Positions 25,252 through 35,625 of a stretch of 64,000 nucleotides of DNA are shown here, one piece after another. This DNA is from CAZCTC01 sp964501335. GTDB lineage: Bacteria; Chloroflexota; Anaerolineae; B4-G1; SLSP01. The stretch's first letter is position 1; each line of letters begins with the position of its first letter. Location of the stretch: positions 1 through 64,000 of the forward strand of contig CAZCTC010000017.1 of assembly GCA_964501335.1 (NCBI GenBank), in the 5' to 3' direction. The translations under genes and the position numbers were made by a program. The notes beneath the pieces are model-generated. The model was not told the DNA's origin and did no database searches. It saw only the letters and a program-made list of their open reading frames with translations.

Positions 25252-26360
25252 TGAATAAGAAAAACAGCGCCAAACGTCAAAAACTCTTCAGCGATATTCT
25301 GGTCAATGGGGTCCTGGCGATCATTTGTATCATCTGGAGCATCCCCACCATCGGACTGCTGATTTCATCGTTCCGCACCCGCGCCGATATCGCCTCTTCC
25401 GGCTGGTGGACGGTCTTGCCGCATCAGGATTGGATCCCCTCAGATGAAAAAATCGAACCGACTGGGGACCGGAATGGACCGATGACGATCGCCGGCGTAA
25501 CCGCGACCTTCGAAGAATTCCGCCAGGGCGTCGTCAGCCCGGACGGCAAACTTCGCGTCATCTGGATCGGCAACCGCCGCACGGGTCAGGTCCAGGTCCA
25601 GAAGAGAGAGTGGACCACCAATGCCAACTTTACGCTGCAAAACTACCAGAATGTGCTGACCGGAAAGCGGTATGAAATCCAGCAGCCCGACGGCAGCATC
25701 AAAGTGGAACAGGGCGACGACCTCAGCAATGCTTTCCTCAACAGCATCGCGGTCGCGGTCCCCTCGACCATCATTCCGATTCTGATCGCGGCCTTTGCCG
25801 CCTACGGCTTCGCCTGGATGAGCTTCCCCGGCCGCCGCAGCTTCTTCACGCTGATCGTGGCCCTCCTGGTCGTGCCCTTGCAGATCGCCCTGGTCCCGAT
25901 CCTGCGGGACTTCACCCAGCTCAATCTCAACGGCACCTTCCTGGCCATCTGGCTGGCCCACACCGGCTTCGGGCTCCCGCTGGCTACCTACCTCCTCTAC
26001 AACTACATCAGCGGCCTCCCCCGCGACATCATGGAATCCGCCTTCATCGACGGCGCCTCCCACTTCACCATCTTCACCCAACTGGTCATGCCGCTCGCCG
26101 TGCCCGCCCTGGCCTCCTTCGCCATCTTCCAGTTCCTCTGGGTCTGGAACGACTATCTGGTCGCCCTGGTCTTCATCGGCAGCAAACCCAGCGTCCAGGT
26201 GTTAACGATGAAGCTGGCCGAAATCGTCGGCTCCCGTGGGGCCGACTGGCATCTACTCACCGCCGGCGCCTTCATCTCCATGCTCCTGCCGCTGACCGTC
26301 TTCTTCTCCCTGCAACGCTACTTCGTCCGCGGCCTGCTCGCCGGCTCGGTCAAAGGCTAA
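25251..26360 (+). CDS. Sugar ABC transporter permease 2 (AglG/MalG-like) with large external loop
   Basis: A 369-residue permease, longer than the usual 270-300 residues of MalG-type proteins. The first membrane segment (VLAIICIIWSIPTIGLLISSF) is followed by an inserted loop of about 110 residues (WTVLPHQDWIPS to YEIQQPDGSIKVEQGDD) before the remaining five spans. This is the AglG-type layout. The EAA loop is DIMESAFIDGASHFTIFTQLVMPLAVPA. It works with permease 1 and the upstream binding protein. After its stop, two tandem copies of the dispersed element occupy 26403-26735. Confidence 0.92.
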   Translation: MNKKNSAKRQKLFSDILVNGVLAIICIIWSIPTIGLLISSFRTRADIASSGWWTVLPHQDWIPSDEKIEPTGDRNGPMTIAGVTATFEEFRQGVVSPDGKLRVIWIGNRRTGQVQVQKREWTTNANFTLQNYQNVLTGKRYEIQQPDGSIKVEQGDDLSNAFLNSIAVAVPSTIIPILIAAFAAYGFAWMSFPGRRSFFTLIVALLVVPLQIALVPILRDFTQLNLNGTFLAIWLAHTGFGLPLATYLLYNYISGLPRDIMESAFIDGASHFTIFTQLVMPLAVPALASFAIFQFLWVWNDYLVALVFIGSKPSVQVLTMKLAEIVGSRGADWHLLTAGAFISMLLPLTVFFSLQRYFVRGLLAGSVKG

Positions 26361-26402
26361 CTCGCGGCCCGGCCAATACGTCGATTTGAACTAAACAAAA
26401 AA

Positions 26403-26558
26403 CGATCTGTACGGTCAGTCTGAGAGAAAAACATATTTTCGGCGGCTTCAAAAAGCCGCCGAAAATATGAATAAAAAATTTCTCTCTGCCCATCTTGCGC
26501 GTCGGTTCTTACCCTCAAAAGCCGGGGACGGGACGCTAAACAGCTGACCGCTCAGGTA
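26403..26558 (+). repeat. Dispersed palindromic element, copy 6
   Basis: Left end CGATCTGTACGGTCA (26403-26417) and right end CTGACCGCTCAGGTA (26544-26558) form a terminal inverted repeat. The central perfect 16-bp palindrome is at 26433-26468 (ATATTTTCGGCGGCTT, loop CAAA). It is directly followed by copy 7 in the same orientation. The two copies account for most of the gene-free 26361-26755. Confidence 0.85.
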
Positions 26559-26565
26559 AAAAAAA

Positions 26566-26735
26566 CGACTTGTGCGGTTAACCCGGAAAACAAAAAAAGC
26601 CCATGTTTTGGCGCGCTTCAGAAAGCACACCAAAACATAAATAAAAATAATTCTCTCTGCCTGCTTCGCACCGCGCGTCGCTTCGGACCGGCAAAAGCCA
26701 ATAGCAGAACACTAAACAGCTAACCGCTCAGGTAG
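26566..26735 (+). repeat. Dispersed palindromic element, copy 7
   Basis: 170 bp, the clearest complete copy: left end CGACTTGTGCGGTTA (26566-26580), right end TAACCGCTCAGGTAG (26721-26735). The central palindrome (26603-26638) carries mismatches in one arm (GGCGCGCTT against AGCACACC). Confidence 0.85.
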
Positions 26736-26755
26736 AAAATAATAGGAGGCCCTCT

Positions 26756-28246
26756 ATGCATATCGCCTTTTTAAACCCACAGGGCAACTTCGATGCCCAC
26801 GACCGTTACTGGACTGAACACCCCGACTTCGGCGGCCAGCTCGTCTACGTCAAACAGGTAGCATTGGCCATGGCCCATCTCGGCTGCCACGTCGATATCC
26901 TTACCCGCCAGATCATCGATCCCCAATGGCCTGAATTTGCCGATACCTTCGACACCTACGCCGATGAACCCAATGTCCGTATCATCCGCCTGCCGGCCGG
27001 CCCCAAACACTTCCTGCCCAAAGAACAACTCTGGCCCCATCTCGTCCGCGACTGGGTCTCCAATATCCTCACCTTCTACCGCAAAGCCGGCGCCCTGCCC
27101 GATGCCGTCACCACCCACTACGGCGACGGCGGCCTTTGCGGCGTCCTCATGGCCCTCCAGACCGACCTGCCCTTCACCTTCACCGGCCACTCGTTGGGCG
27201 CTCAGAAAATGGATAAACTCCACATCACCCCCGAAAACCTCCCCACCCTCGATGCCCTCTACAACTTCCGCTATCGCATCCTGGGCGAACGGCTCAGCAT
27301 GAACTACTCGGCCATCAATATCACCAGCACCTCTCAGGAACGGATGGAACAATACGGCCACCCCGCCTACCACGGCGCGGTCGATGTCCGCGATGACCGC
27401 CGCTTTGCCGTCATCCCCCCCGGCGTAAACCTGGACACCTTCGGCAGCGACCGCGTTGCCCCCCAGGAAGCCGAAACCCACGCCCATGTCCGGCGGATGC
27501 TGGCCCGGGATCTCGCGCCCGACCGCCAGGAATTGCCCGCCATCATCGCCTCCAGCCGGCTGGACCCCAAAAAGAACCATCTGGCCCTGCTCCAGGCCTT
27601 CGCCCAATCCCCCGAACTCCAGGCTCACGCCAATTTGATCATCTTTACCGGCGCCCTGGACGACCCTTTGCACGACGACAGCCGTGCCGGCGCCGGTGAA
27701 AAACTGGTCCTGGCCCAACTGCGCACCGTCATCGAAGAATCCAATCTGGCCGGCAAGGTCAGCGCCTTCGCCCTGCGCGGCCAAACGGCGCTCGCCTCCG
27801 CCTACCGCTTCTTCGCCCAACGCCCCGGCTCACTCTTCTCCCTCACCGCCCTCTACGAACCCTTCGGCCTGGCCCCCCTGGAAGCTGCCGCCGCCGGCCT
27901 GCCGCTGGTCGTCACCCGCAACGGCGGCCCCAGCGAAAGCCTCTGGGACGGCACCACGGAGTACGGTGTCCTGGTCGATCCGGCCGATCCGGCCGACATC
28001 GCCCGCGGCCTCGCCCGCCTCGTCACCTCACCGGAGGCCTGGGTCGACTTCGCTCAGCGTGGACGACAACGCGTGCTCGACCGCTATACCTGGGGCCGCA
28101 CCGCCGAAGGCTATCTCTATCAACTGCAACATCTGCCGGATCGGACCGCCGCCGCACCGCATCTGGAAATTCCGCCCTTCTTCCAGCACGGGGACCCGGC
28201 CTACGATATCACCACAGCCGATCTTGCCGCCCTCTACTTTGCCTGA
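26756..28246 (+). CDS. GT4 glycosyltransferase of the sucrose-phosphate synthase type
   Basis: A 496-residue cytoplasmic GT-B enzyme. The N-terminal half has HIAFLNPQGNFDAHDRYW, DFGGQLVYVKQVALAMAHLG and TFTGHSLGAQKMDKL, which are marks of sucrose-phosphate synthase, sucrose synthase and mannosylfructose-phosphate synthase. The C-terminal half has PPGVNLDTF, ASSRLDPKKNHLALLQAF and the nucleotide-sugar EX7E motif in YEPFGLAPLEAAAAGLPLVVT. It would move a sugar from a nucleotide donor to fructose or fructose 6-phosphate. The phosphatase domain found in some SPS proteins is absent. A PfkB kinase gene starts 15 bases later, supporting fructose chemistry. Synthesis versus cleavage cannot be decided here. 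The ATG follows TAGGAGG. Confidence 0.85.
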   Translation: MHIAFLNPQGNFDAHDRYWTEHPDFGGQLVYVKQVALAMAHLGCHVDILTRQIIDPQWPEFADTFDTYADEPNVRIIRLPAGPKHFLPKEQLWPHLVRDWVSNILTFYRKAGALPDAVTTHYGDGGLCGVLMALQTDLPFTFTGHSLGAQKMDKLHITPENLPTLDALYNFRYRILGERLSMNYSAINITSTSQERMEQYGHPAYHGAVDVRDDRRFAVIPPGVNLDTFGSDRVAPQEAETHAHVRRMLARDLAPDRQELPAIIASSRLDPKKNHLALLQAFAQSPELQAHANLIIFTGALDDPLHDDSRAGAGEKLVLAQLRTVIEESNLAGKVSAFALRGQTALASAYRFFAQRPGSLFSLTALYEPFGLAPLEAAAAGLPLVVTRNGGPSESLWDGTTEYGVLVDPADPADIARGLARLVTSPEAWVDFAQRGRQRVLDRYTWGRTAEGYLYQLQHLPDRTAAAPHLEIPPFFQHGDPAYDITTADLAALYFA

Positions 28247-28261
28247 GCAAGGAGCCCGGCC

Positions 28262-29206
28262 ATGGAAATCCCTCCCGGCGATATCGATCTCCTCACTCTG
28301 GGCGAAGCCCTCATCGACATGCTCTCGACCGAAGAGGTCGACACTTTAGGGCAGGCCGCCGCCTTTGAACGCCGCCAGGGTGGCTCGCCGGCCAACCTCT
28401 GCGTCAACCTGGCCAAACTGGGCGGCCGCGCTGCCTTCGTCGGTAAAACCGGCGTCGGCGCCTTCGGCAGCTACATCAAAGACGAGCTGACCCGGGCCGG
28501 CGTCATCACCGACTACCTGGTGATGGATCCCCGGGTCCATACCAGCCTCGTCTTCGTCTCCCGCAGCAAAAGCACGCCCGACTTCGAAGCCTTCCGCGAT
28601 GCCGACTACCGTCTGGAAGCCGGCGAAATTGCCGCCGAAGCCCTCCAACGGGCCCGCATCGTCCATGCCTCGATCTGGCCGCTTTCTCGCGAACCCTCCC
28701 GCTCGGCCATCGAATTTGCCTTCCAACAGGCCCGCGCTGCCGGAAAAATCATCACCTTCGATCCCAACTACAGCCGTAAAATCTGGCCGAATCACGAAGA
28801 AGCCCGGGAAGTCATCGCCCGCATCCTGAGCTATACGACCATCGTCAAACCCTCCCTGGACGACGCCCGCCGCCTCTTTGAAGAAGAGCTGGCCCCTGAA
28901 GCTTATATCGAAAAATTCCACGCCCTCGGCCCCCAGATCGTCGTCTTGACCCTGGGAAAGGACGGCGTTCTGCTTTCCGAAAGCGGAAAACTCACTCTTA
29001 TCCCCGCCCAAGAAATCCATGTGGTCGATGTCACCGGCGCCGGCGATTGTTTCTGGGCCGGCTTCCTCGCCGCCCTGCTCGACGGGCACCCGCTGGAAAC
29101 CTGCGCCCGTTTCGCCCGGGAAGTCGTCGGCATCAAATTAACCCGCGTCGGCCCCCTCCCGACCGCTCTCGACCGCCGCGAAATCTACGCCCGCATCGCC
29201 CAATAA
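28262..29206 (+). CDS. PfkB-family sugar kinase, probable fructokinase
   Basis: A 314-residue ribokinase-family enzyme. The N-terminus reads LLTLGEALIDMLSTEE, followed by the first family signature area GGSPANLCVNLAKLGGRAAFVGKTGVG. Near the C-terminus is DVTGAGDCFWAGFLAALLDG, holding the anion hole and the catalytic aspartate. It phosphorylates a sugar with ATP; fructose is the best guess from the preceding SPS-like gene and overall fructokinase-like appearance. It lies 15 bases after that gene with its own AAGGAG and very likely shares its transcript. Confidence 0.88.
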   Translation: MEIPPGDIDLLTLGEALIDMLSTEEVDTLGQAAAFERRQGGSPANLCVNLAKLGGRAAFVGKTGVGAFGSYIKDELTRAGVITDYLVMDPRVHTSLVFVSRSKSTPDFEAFRDADYRLEAGEIAAEALQRARIVHASIWPLSREPSRSAIEFAFQQARAAGKIITFDPNYSRKIWPNHEEAREVIARILSYTTIVKPSLDDARRLFEEELAPEAYIEKFHALGPQIVVLTLGKDGVLLSESGKLTLIPAQEIHVVDVTGAGDCFWAGFLAALLDGHPLETCARFAREVVGIKLTRVGPLPTALDRREIYARIAQ

Positions 29207-29224
29207 ACAAAATTGGTTGGCACG

Positions 29225-29345
29225 CAGAACATCTGGGATCCAGGGCGGCCACATCGGGCCGCCCCTACATCAGAGGTTTTCTCGTAGGGGCGCCCCTGCG
29301 TGGGCGCCCTTTCGCCCCTGCGTGGGCGCCCTAAACTTTCTACAA
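29225..29345. repeat. Small GC-rich repeat cluster before trehalose synthase gene
   Basis: The 155-base gap holds an imperfect inverted pair (GGGCGGCCACATCGGGCCGCCC) and two exact 20-base direct repeats, CGCCCCTGCGTGGGCGCCCT, at 29291-29310 and 29313-29332. Each direct repeat is itself near-palindromic. It resembles REP-type intergenic DNA and is unlike the main element family. Confidence 0.65.
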
Positions 29346-29361
29346 AAAGAGGAGTTTCATC

Positions 29362-30993
<1,632 letters not shown>

Positions 30994-30998
30994 TCAAA

Positions 30999-31048
30999 AT
31001 ATTTTTTGTGCGGTGCCAGCCTGACGGCTGGCACCGCACAAAAAATAT
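30999..31048. terminator. Perfect 23-bp hairpin after treS
   Basis: ATATTTTTTGTGCGGTGCCAGCC would pair fully with 31026-31048 around loop TGAC. AT-rich ends give a T-run on either strand. It lies five bases after the treS stop. Confidence 0.85.
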
Positions 31049-31156
31049 AGATTTCCCCTTCAAAAGTTTGACATCCCTAACAATCCCACCTATAATTTTC
31101 CCATCCTTCATTCACCTTACCGTCCGGCTCCCTCACCTGTCAAGGATAAAAACTCT

Positions 31157-31235
31157 CCACCAGTGCAGTTAGTCTGGAAAAAAGCCCATATTTTCGGCGG
31201 CTTCAGAAAGCCGCCGAAAATATAAATAAAAAACA
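31157..31235 (+). repeat. Dispersed palindromic element, copy 8 (right part missing)
   Basis: Left end CCACCAGTGCAGTTA and the central perfect 16-bp palindrome (31188-31223) are present. The sequence stops matching just after ATAAATAAAA, where the next gene's ribosome site starts. Confidence 0.75.
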
Positions 31236-31261
31236 ACACGGACAGAAAGGAGCCCTTGACC

Positions 31262-32929
31262 ATGAAACCCCCGCAAGTTCACCCTCTGGTCCCCGAATTT
31301 CAGGAAGAATTACGCAAAGGCCGTATCACCCGCCGCGACTTCCTGCGCTTCAGCATGTTACTCGGACTCTCCTTCGCCGGCGCCCAGGCCCTCGCCGCCT
31401 GCACCCCATCGCCAGAACCAACCGTCCAGCCGACTCCACTGCCTCCCACAGCCACGCCGCAACCGGCCGTCAACCGGGGCGGCAAAGTCACCGTCATGGC
31501 CCACATCCTGCCCAACAAACATCCCTCCGCTTTCACCGGCATCATCCAGGCCCAGGTCTGGCGCAACGTCTTCGATTACCTCTGCGAAACGGATACCCAG
31601 GGACTCACCCGCCCGGCCCTGCTCGAAAAGCTGGAACCCAGCGCCGATTTAAAAACCTGGACCCTCACCCTGCGCAAAGGAGTGAAATTCAACGACGGCC
31701 GGGAACTGACCGTTGACGATATCCTTTTCACCATGCAACAGTGGTTCGATCCCACCGTCGGCTGCTATCTGCCTGGGATGATGAACTATCTGGATCTCAA
31801 CAATGTAGAAGAAACCGACCCTTACACCCTGGTCTGTCACCTGAAAAAACCCTCCATCTTCCTCCCGGAACATCTGGCCCTCAACCCGGCCATGATCCTG
31901 CCGATCACCTTTGAGGGCGATGTAACCCAAAAAGCAGTCGGCACCGGCCCCTTCACCGTCGCAGAGTTCGCAGTCATGGATCACTGCCGGTTAGTTCGCC
32001 GCAACGACTACTGGCGCAAAGGCATTGACGGTTCTCCTCTCCCCTATCTGGATGAAGTCTTGATGATCCACCACGCCGAAAAACTGGAAGAACGGATAAC
32101 CGCACTGAAAAACCGCACCGCTGAAATCCTCGCCTTCCCGGCCATCGAAGAATGGAAAGCCCTGAAGGATGAACCCGGATTGCAAGCCCCCGCCGTCCCT
32201 ACCTCAGCCAGCTGGATTTTCATCATGGTAGCAGCCAAAGATCCCTGGAAAGACAACCGCGTCCGCCAGGCGCTCAAACATTGCCTCAACCGCGAGCGCC
32301 TGCTGGCCGAAGTACTCTCCGGCCAGGGCGAGATCACCAACGACACCCACGTCACCCGCTCCCATCCCGAATATGTCGAACTGCCCGGCCTCGCCTTCGA
32401 CCCCCAAAAAGCCAAAGCCTTGCTGGCCGAAGCCGGCTATCCTGACGGCCTGACCATCGATTTGCCGGTGCTCAGCGACATCAGCGGCGGCGACACTTTT
32501 ATCGGAATACTTAAAGAGGATGCTGCCGCCGCCGGTTTTAAATTCAACCCTACACTCATGAGCTTTGCAGACCTGATCCCGAATTTCCCCACCGTAAATA
32601 CCGTGCTGGTCTTTTACACCCACTTCGCCACTGCCCTGATGTCGCTCTCCCTCTACCAGGGCAGCGTCAATGGCCAGCCCAACCCCACCAATTGGACCGG
32701 CTGGAGCGACCCGGAATTCGATCAGCTCTTCCTGAAAGGCGAAAGCCAGCTCGACCTCTCCGCCCGGCGCGACATCGTCGGCGAGCTGGAAAAAATCATG
32801 ATCGAACGCGGCGCCATCGGCATGCCCTTCACCACCATCACCTGGGCCGTCTACGACGACAAAATCCAGGGCTTTGAAGCCAACCCCAACAACTACGCCA
32901 ACCTGCACGCCGTCTGGAAAAAAGCCTGA
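31262..32929 (+). CDS. ABC transporter substrate-binding lipoprotein, peptide/nickel family (SBP_bac_5), Tat type
   Basis: A 555-residue family-5 solute-binding protein (DppA/OppA/NikA type). The leader has a twin-arginine motif TRRDFLRFSML and a lipobox LAAC near residue 48, so export folded by Tat and lipid anchoring are likely. A Pro/Thr linker follows. The mature part shows the family segments WTLTLRKGVKFNDGRELTVDDILFTMQ and KDNRVRQALKHCLNRERLL. Ligands of this family include peptides, nickel chelates and oligosaccharides, and none is indicated here. No permease or ATPase gene is adjacent. The start is the ATG at 31262, nine bases after AGGAG; a TTG at 31256 is in frame but too close. Confidence 0.9.
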   Translation: MKPPQVHPLVPEFQEELRKGRITRRDFLRFSMLLGLSFAGAQALAACTPSPEPTVQPTPLPPTATPQPAVNRGGKVTVMAHILPNKHPSAFTGIIQAQVWRNVFDYLCETDTQGLTRPALLEKLEPSADLKTWTLTLRKGVKFNDGRELTVDDILFTMQQWFDPTVGCYLPGMMNYLDLNNVEETDPYTLVCHLKKPSIFLPEHLALNPAMILPITFEGDVTQKAVGTGPFTVAEFAVMDHCRLVRRNDYWRKGIDGSPLPYLDEVLMIHHAEKLEERITALKNRTAEILAFPAIEEWKALKDEPGLQAPAVPTSASWIFIMVAAKDPWKDNRVRQALKHCLNRERLLAEVLSGQGEITNDTHVTRSHPEYVELPGLAFDPQKAKALLAEAGYPDGLTIDLPVLSDISGGDTFIGILKEDAAAAGFKFNPTLMSFADLIPNFPTVNTVLVFYTHFATALMSLSLYQGSVNGQPNPTNWTGWSDPEFDQLFLKGESQLDLSARRDIVGELEKIMIERGAIGMPFTTITWAVYDDKIQGFEANPNNYANLHAVWKKA

Positions 32930-33040
32930 GCCATTTCTCGAAACTGTTCCATGAAATTAAAGTAAAGCAAAAAAATAAACCATCGCAAAGCCTCGCTCTC
33001 CCAAAAGGGCCCTGCTTCACAAAAGGGATATAAAATCTAT

Positions 33041-33076
33041 TTGGGGGGCCCGCTGCATTAGCAGCGGGCCCCCCAA
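33041..33076. terminator. Perfect 16-bp GC-rich hairpin after the binding-protein gene
   Basis: TTGGGGGGCCCGCTGC, loop ATTA, complement. It is about 110 bases after the stop. The gap 32930-33299 otherwise contains only the promoter at 33173-33201. Confidence 0.65.
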
Positions 33077-33172
33077 TGCCCACTTCAGACACCTTTAACC
33101 TCTTTCCCTTTCCTCAATTCCCTCAACCGCATCAATAATTGCAACTTCTTCCAGAACTCCAATCCCCGCCGA

Positions 33173-33201
33173 TTGAAATTTCAGGAAAAATAGGCTATCA
33201 T
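33173..33201 (+). promoter_or_regulatory. Promoter of the sensor/binding-protein unit
   Basis: TTGAAA (33173-33178), 17-bp spacer, TATCAT (33196-33201), about 100 bases before the sensor start. Confidence 0.55.
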
Positions 33202-33299
33202 GAGTTCACTTACCTATCACACCTTAATCCATCTATCCCTATCCTCTTGTATAAAGATCCATTATAACGTTTGTTAAAGGCCATCAAGGAGAGGGTAAA

Positions 33300-35561
33300 A
33301 TGACTTCACCAAAACACCCCCCTCATATCCGTATCAGACTGGGATTACAGATCAGATTTCTACTCACCTTTTTGGCTGTCTCCTTAATCCCGATCATAAG
33401 CCTCGCCATCAACAACTACCTCACATTACAAAACACCTTGCTCGAAGATGCGGACCGGGCTTTAGGTTCAACCGCCACCCAGGTCACACTCAATATAGAC
33501 AATCTAATCAACACTAACCTGGATATCATTCGCACAGAAGCTTTATTGCCCGATCTGGTAAATTACCTGAGCCTTACTCCAGAAGAACGTAACGGCAGCT
33601 CCCAGGAAGCAAATGCACGTCGCACGCTACAAATGCTGAGCCGCAAAAATCAGATTTCCTCCTATGCTTTATTGGATATCAATGGTATCGACATTCTGGA
33701 TACTTATACACAAGATATAGGCATCAACAAAACAAACCGCAGCTATTTCAAAGAGCCCTTGCGCACAGGATTGCCTTATGTTTCGCCCCTGCTCTTTTCG
33801 GAAACCACCCACAAACCTTCAATTTATTTCAGCAGCCCGGTACGCGATGAAACGGGACAGATCATCGGCATACTCCGGGCCCGTTATAACATCACCATCA
33901 TTCAACAAATACTCGCCCGACTCCCGGAAACCCTGGGAAAAAACTCCAATGCCATGCTGATCGATGAAAATCAAATTATACTCATCAACAGCGCCAACCC
34001 CGAATTGAATTTCACCCTGATTTCAGCCCTCTCTACCGAAAAAATAACGGAACTCCAACAACAACAACGTTTGCCCTCCACAGCCATCCCTCAACCCGAC
34101 CCCAATCTCCTCGATTTTGCTCAGGCCCTACGCAATGCCCAAAATCAGCCTTATTTCTCCGGAAAGGTAGGTGAAATCTTGCCGCCGGGAGCGATCGAGT
34201 CTCCCAAACAGGTGGCTATACAGGAAATGAGCTCCCATCCCTGGCAAATAGTCCTCATTATGCCCCAACAAGAATTTCTGGCCCCTCTTAACCAGCAACT
34301 ATCCACCACCCTGATATCAATAGGAATTATTATTCTGATAGTGATCGTACTGGCTTTGATCAGCTCTTATACCTTCAGTCAGCCCCTTCTCCAACTTACC
34401 GCCGTAGCGCAACGCATCACTTCTGGGGATTGGACCGCTCGCGCCCACATTGCAGATAAATTTCTCGATGAAATTGCCCTGCTCGGAGCAGCCTTCAACT
34501 CGATGACGACCAAATTACAACAAAGCATGGACGATCTGACCCAAAAGAACCTACAACTCCAACATGAAATTATGGAACGCCAGCAGGCCGAAGATGCTTT
34601 AGAGTTCAATCTAAAATTCGAACGTACTCTGACTGAGATTTCTCGAATTTTTGTAAAACTGGAACCGGAATCCACCAATCAGGGCATTCAGGAATCCCTG
34701 CATACCATCGGTGAATATCTGGGAGCAGATCACTGTTACATATGGCTCAACACTTCAGGAGATTCTACCACTTCCTCTGTCTATGAATGGTGTGCTCCCA
34801 ATATTCAATCCTCAAAAGAACTCTATGCTGAAATTACCCCACAAAGGTTTCCCTGGTTATTTGCCAAACTACAACGCCAGGAAAATATTCTCCTGCCATC
34901 GCTCGACACACTCCCCCCAGAAGCCGCCCTCGAACAACAAATCCTGGCAAAGCAGGGAATCCAATCCCTGCTATGGATTCCTATGCTATCCGAAAAAAAT
35001 TTATATGGGCTGATTGGACTGGATACCACCGCCCAAAATCAATCCTGGACTTCAGACAATGCTTTGCTTCTGCATATTGCCAGTGATACTTTTGTCGGAG
35101 CCCTGGAACGGCGCCGGATTGAACTGGAACGAAATCACCTCCAGCAAGAAATCATTACAGCTCAAGAACGGCTGATTCAAGAACTTTCCACACCCATCAT
35201 CCCGATCCTGGATCAAATGATCATTTTACCTTTAGTAGGTACGCTCAATGAACAACGTGCCCGAAATTTAACCCGTACCTTAATTGCCGGTATTACTCAT
35301 TATCGCGCCCGGATCGTAATTCTAGACCTCACAGGAGTTCCAGTCATGGACCAGCAATCGGCCGAACTTTTATCAAAAACGGTGCAGGCAGCCCGCCTGA
35401 AAGGGGCTCAGACCATTGTAACCGGGCTCTCTAATGCCGTCGCTGAAACTATGGTGGAACTCAACATCGATACCACTTCTCTGGAAACGGCCCAAAACTT
35501 ACAAAATGGTTTGCTTCTTGCTTTGGAAAAAATAGGTGGAAAGCTTATCCGTCCCCGGTAA
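33300..35561 (+). CDS. Membrane sensor: Cache - HAMP - GAF - STAS
   Basis: A 753-residue protein. The first membrane segment at about 18-38 (LLTFLAVSLIPIISLAINNY) precedes an extracytoplasmic double-Cache-like domain to about 335 (YALLDINGIDILDTY, RSYFKEPLRTGLPYVSP, IYFSSPVRDETGQIIGILRA). The second segment at about 342-362 is rich in Ile/Val. A HAMP domain (SQPLLQLTAVAQRITSGDW), a coiled coil and a GAF-like domain (about 455-610) follow. A C-terminal STAS domain (about 635-745) reads VILDLTGVPVMDQQSAELL and TIVTGLSNAVAETMVEL. There is no kinase, cyclase or receiver domain, so output would go through STAS partner proteins, as for RsbR. Compared with B. subtilis RsbR (from memory), the first threonine phosphosite region is Q here and the second (AETMVEL) is kept. 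The ATG follows AAGGAGAGGG. Confidence 0.88.
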   Translation: MTSPKHPPHIRIRLGLQIRFLLTFLAVSLIPIISLAINNYLTLQNTLLEDADRALGSTATQVTLNIDNLINTNLDIIRTEALLPDLVNYLSLTPEERNGSSQEANARRTLQMLSRKNQISSYALLDINGIDILDTYTQDIGINKTNRSYFKEPLRTGLPYVSPLLFSETTHKPSIYFSSPVRDETGQIIGILRARYNITIIQQILARLPETLGKNSNAMLIDENQIILINSANPELNFTLISALSTEKITELQQQQRLPSTAIPQPDPNLLDFAQALRNAQNQPYFSGKVGEILPPGAIESPKQVAIQEMSSHPWQIVLIMPQQEFLAPLNQQLSTTLISIGIIILIVIVLALISSYTFSQPLLQLTAVAQRITSGDWTARAHIADKFLDEIALLGAAFNSMTTKLQQSMDDLTQKNLQLQHEIMERQQAEDALEFNLKFERTLTEISRIFVKLEPESTNQGIQESLHTIGEYLGADHCYIWLNTSGDSTTSSVYEWCAPNIQSSKELYAEITPQRFPWLFAKLQRQENILLPSLDTLPPEAALEQQILAKQGIQSLLWIPMLSEKNLYGLIGLDTTAQNQSWTSDNALLLHIASDTFVGALERRRIELERNHLQQEIITAQERLIQELSTPIIPILDQMIILPLVGTLNEQRARNLTRTLIAGITHYRARIVILDLTGVPVMDQQSAELLSKTVQAARLKGAQTIVTGLSNAVAETMVELNIDTTSLETAQNLQNGLLLALEKIGGKLIRPR

Positions 35562-35625
35562 TTAACCCCGGGACCACCTTAAGTTAAGTAATTCTCTCCC
35601 ACCCTAATTTCAAGTGGAGGTAGCC

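Noticed and set aside
26403..26735. An insertion sequence between the permease and the GT4 gene
   Set aside because: The two tandem copies total about 330 bp, have no coding capacity, and each has its own ends, so they are two small elements and not one IS.
31262..32929. Binding protein as part of the sensor unit downstream
   Set aside because: A strong hairpin (33041-33076) and a separate promoter (33173-33201) lie between it and the sensor gene.
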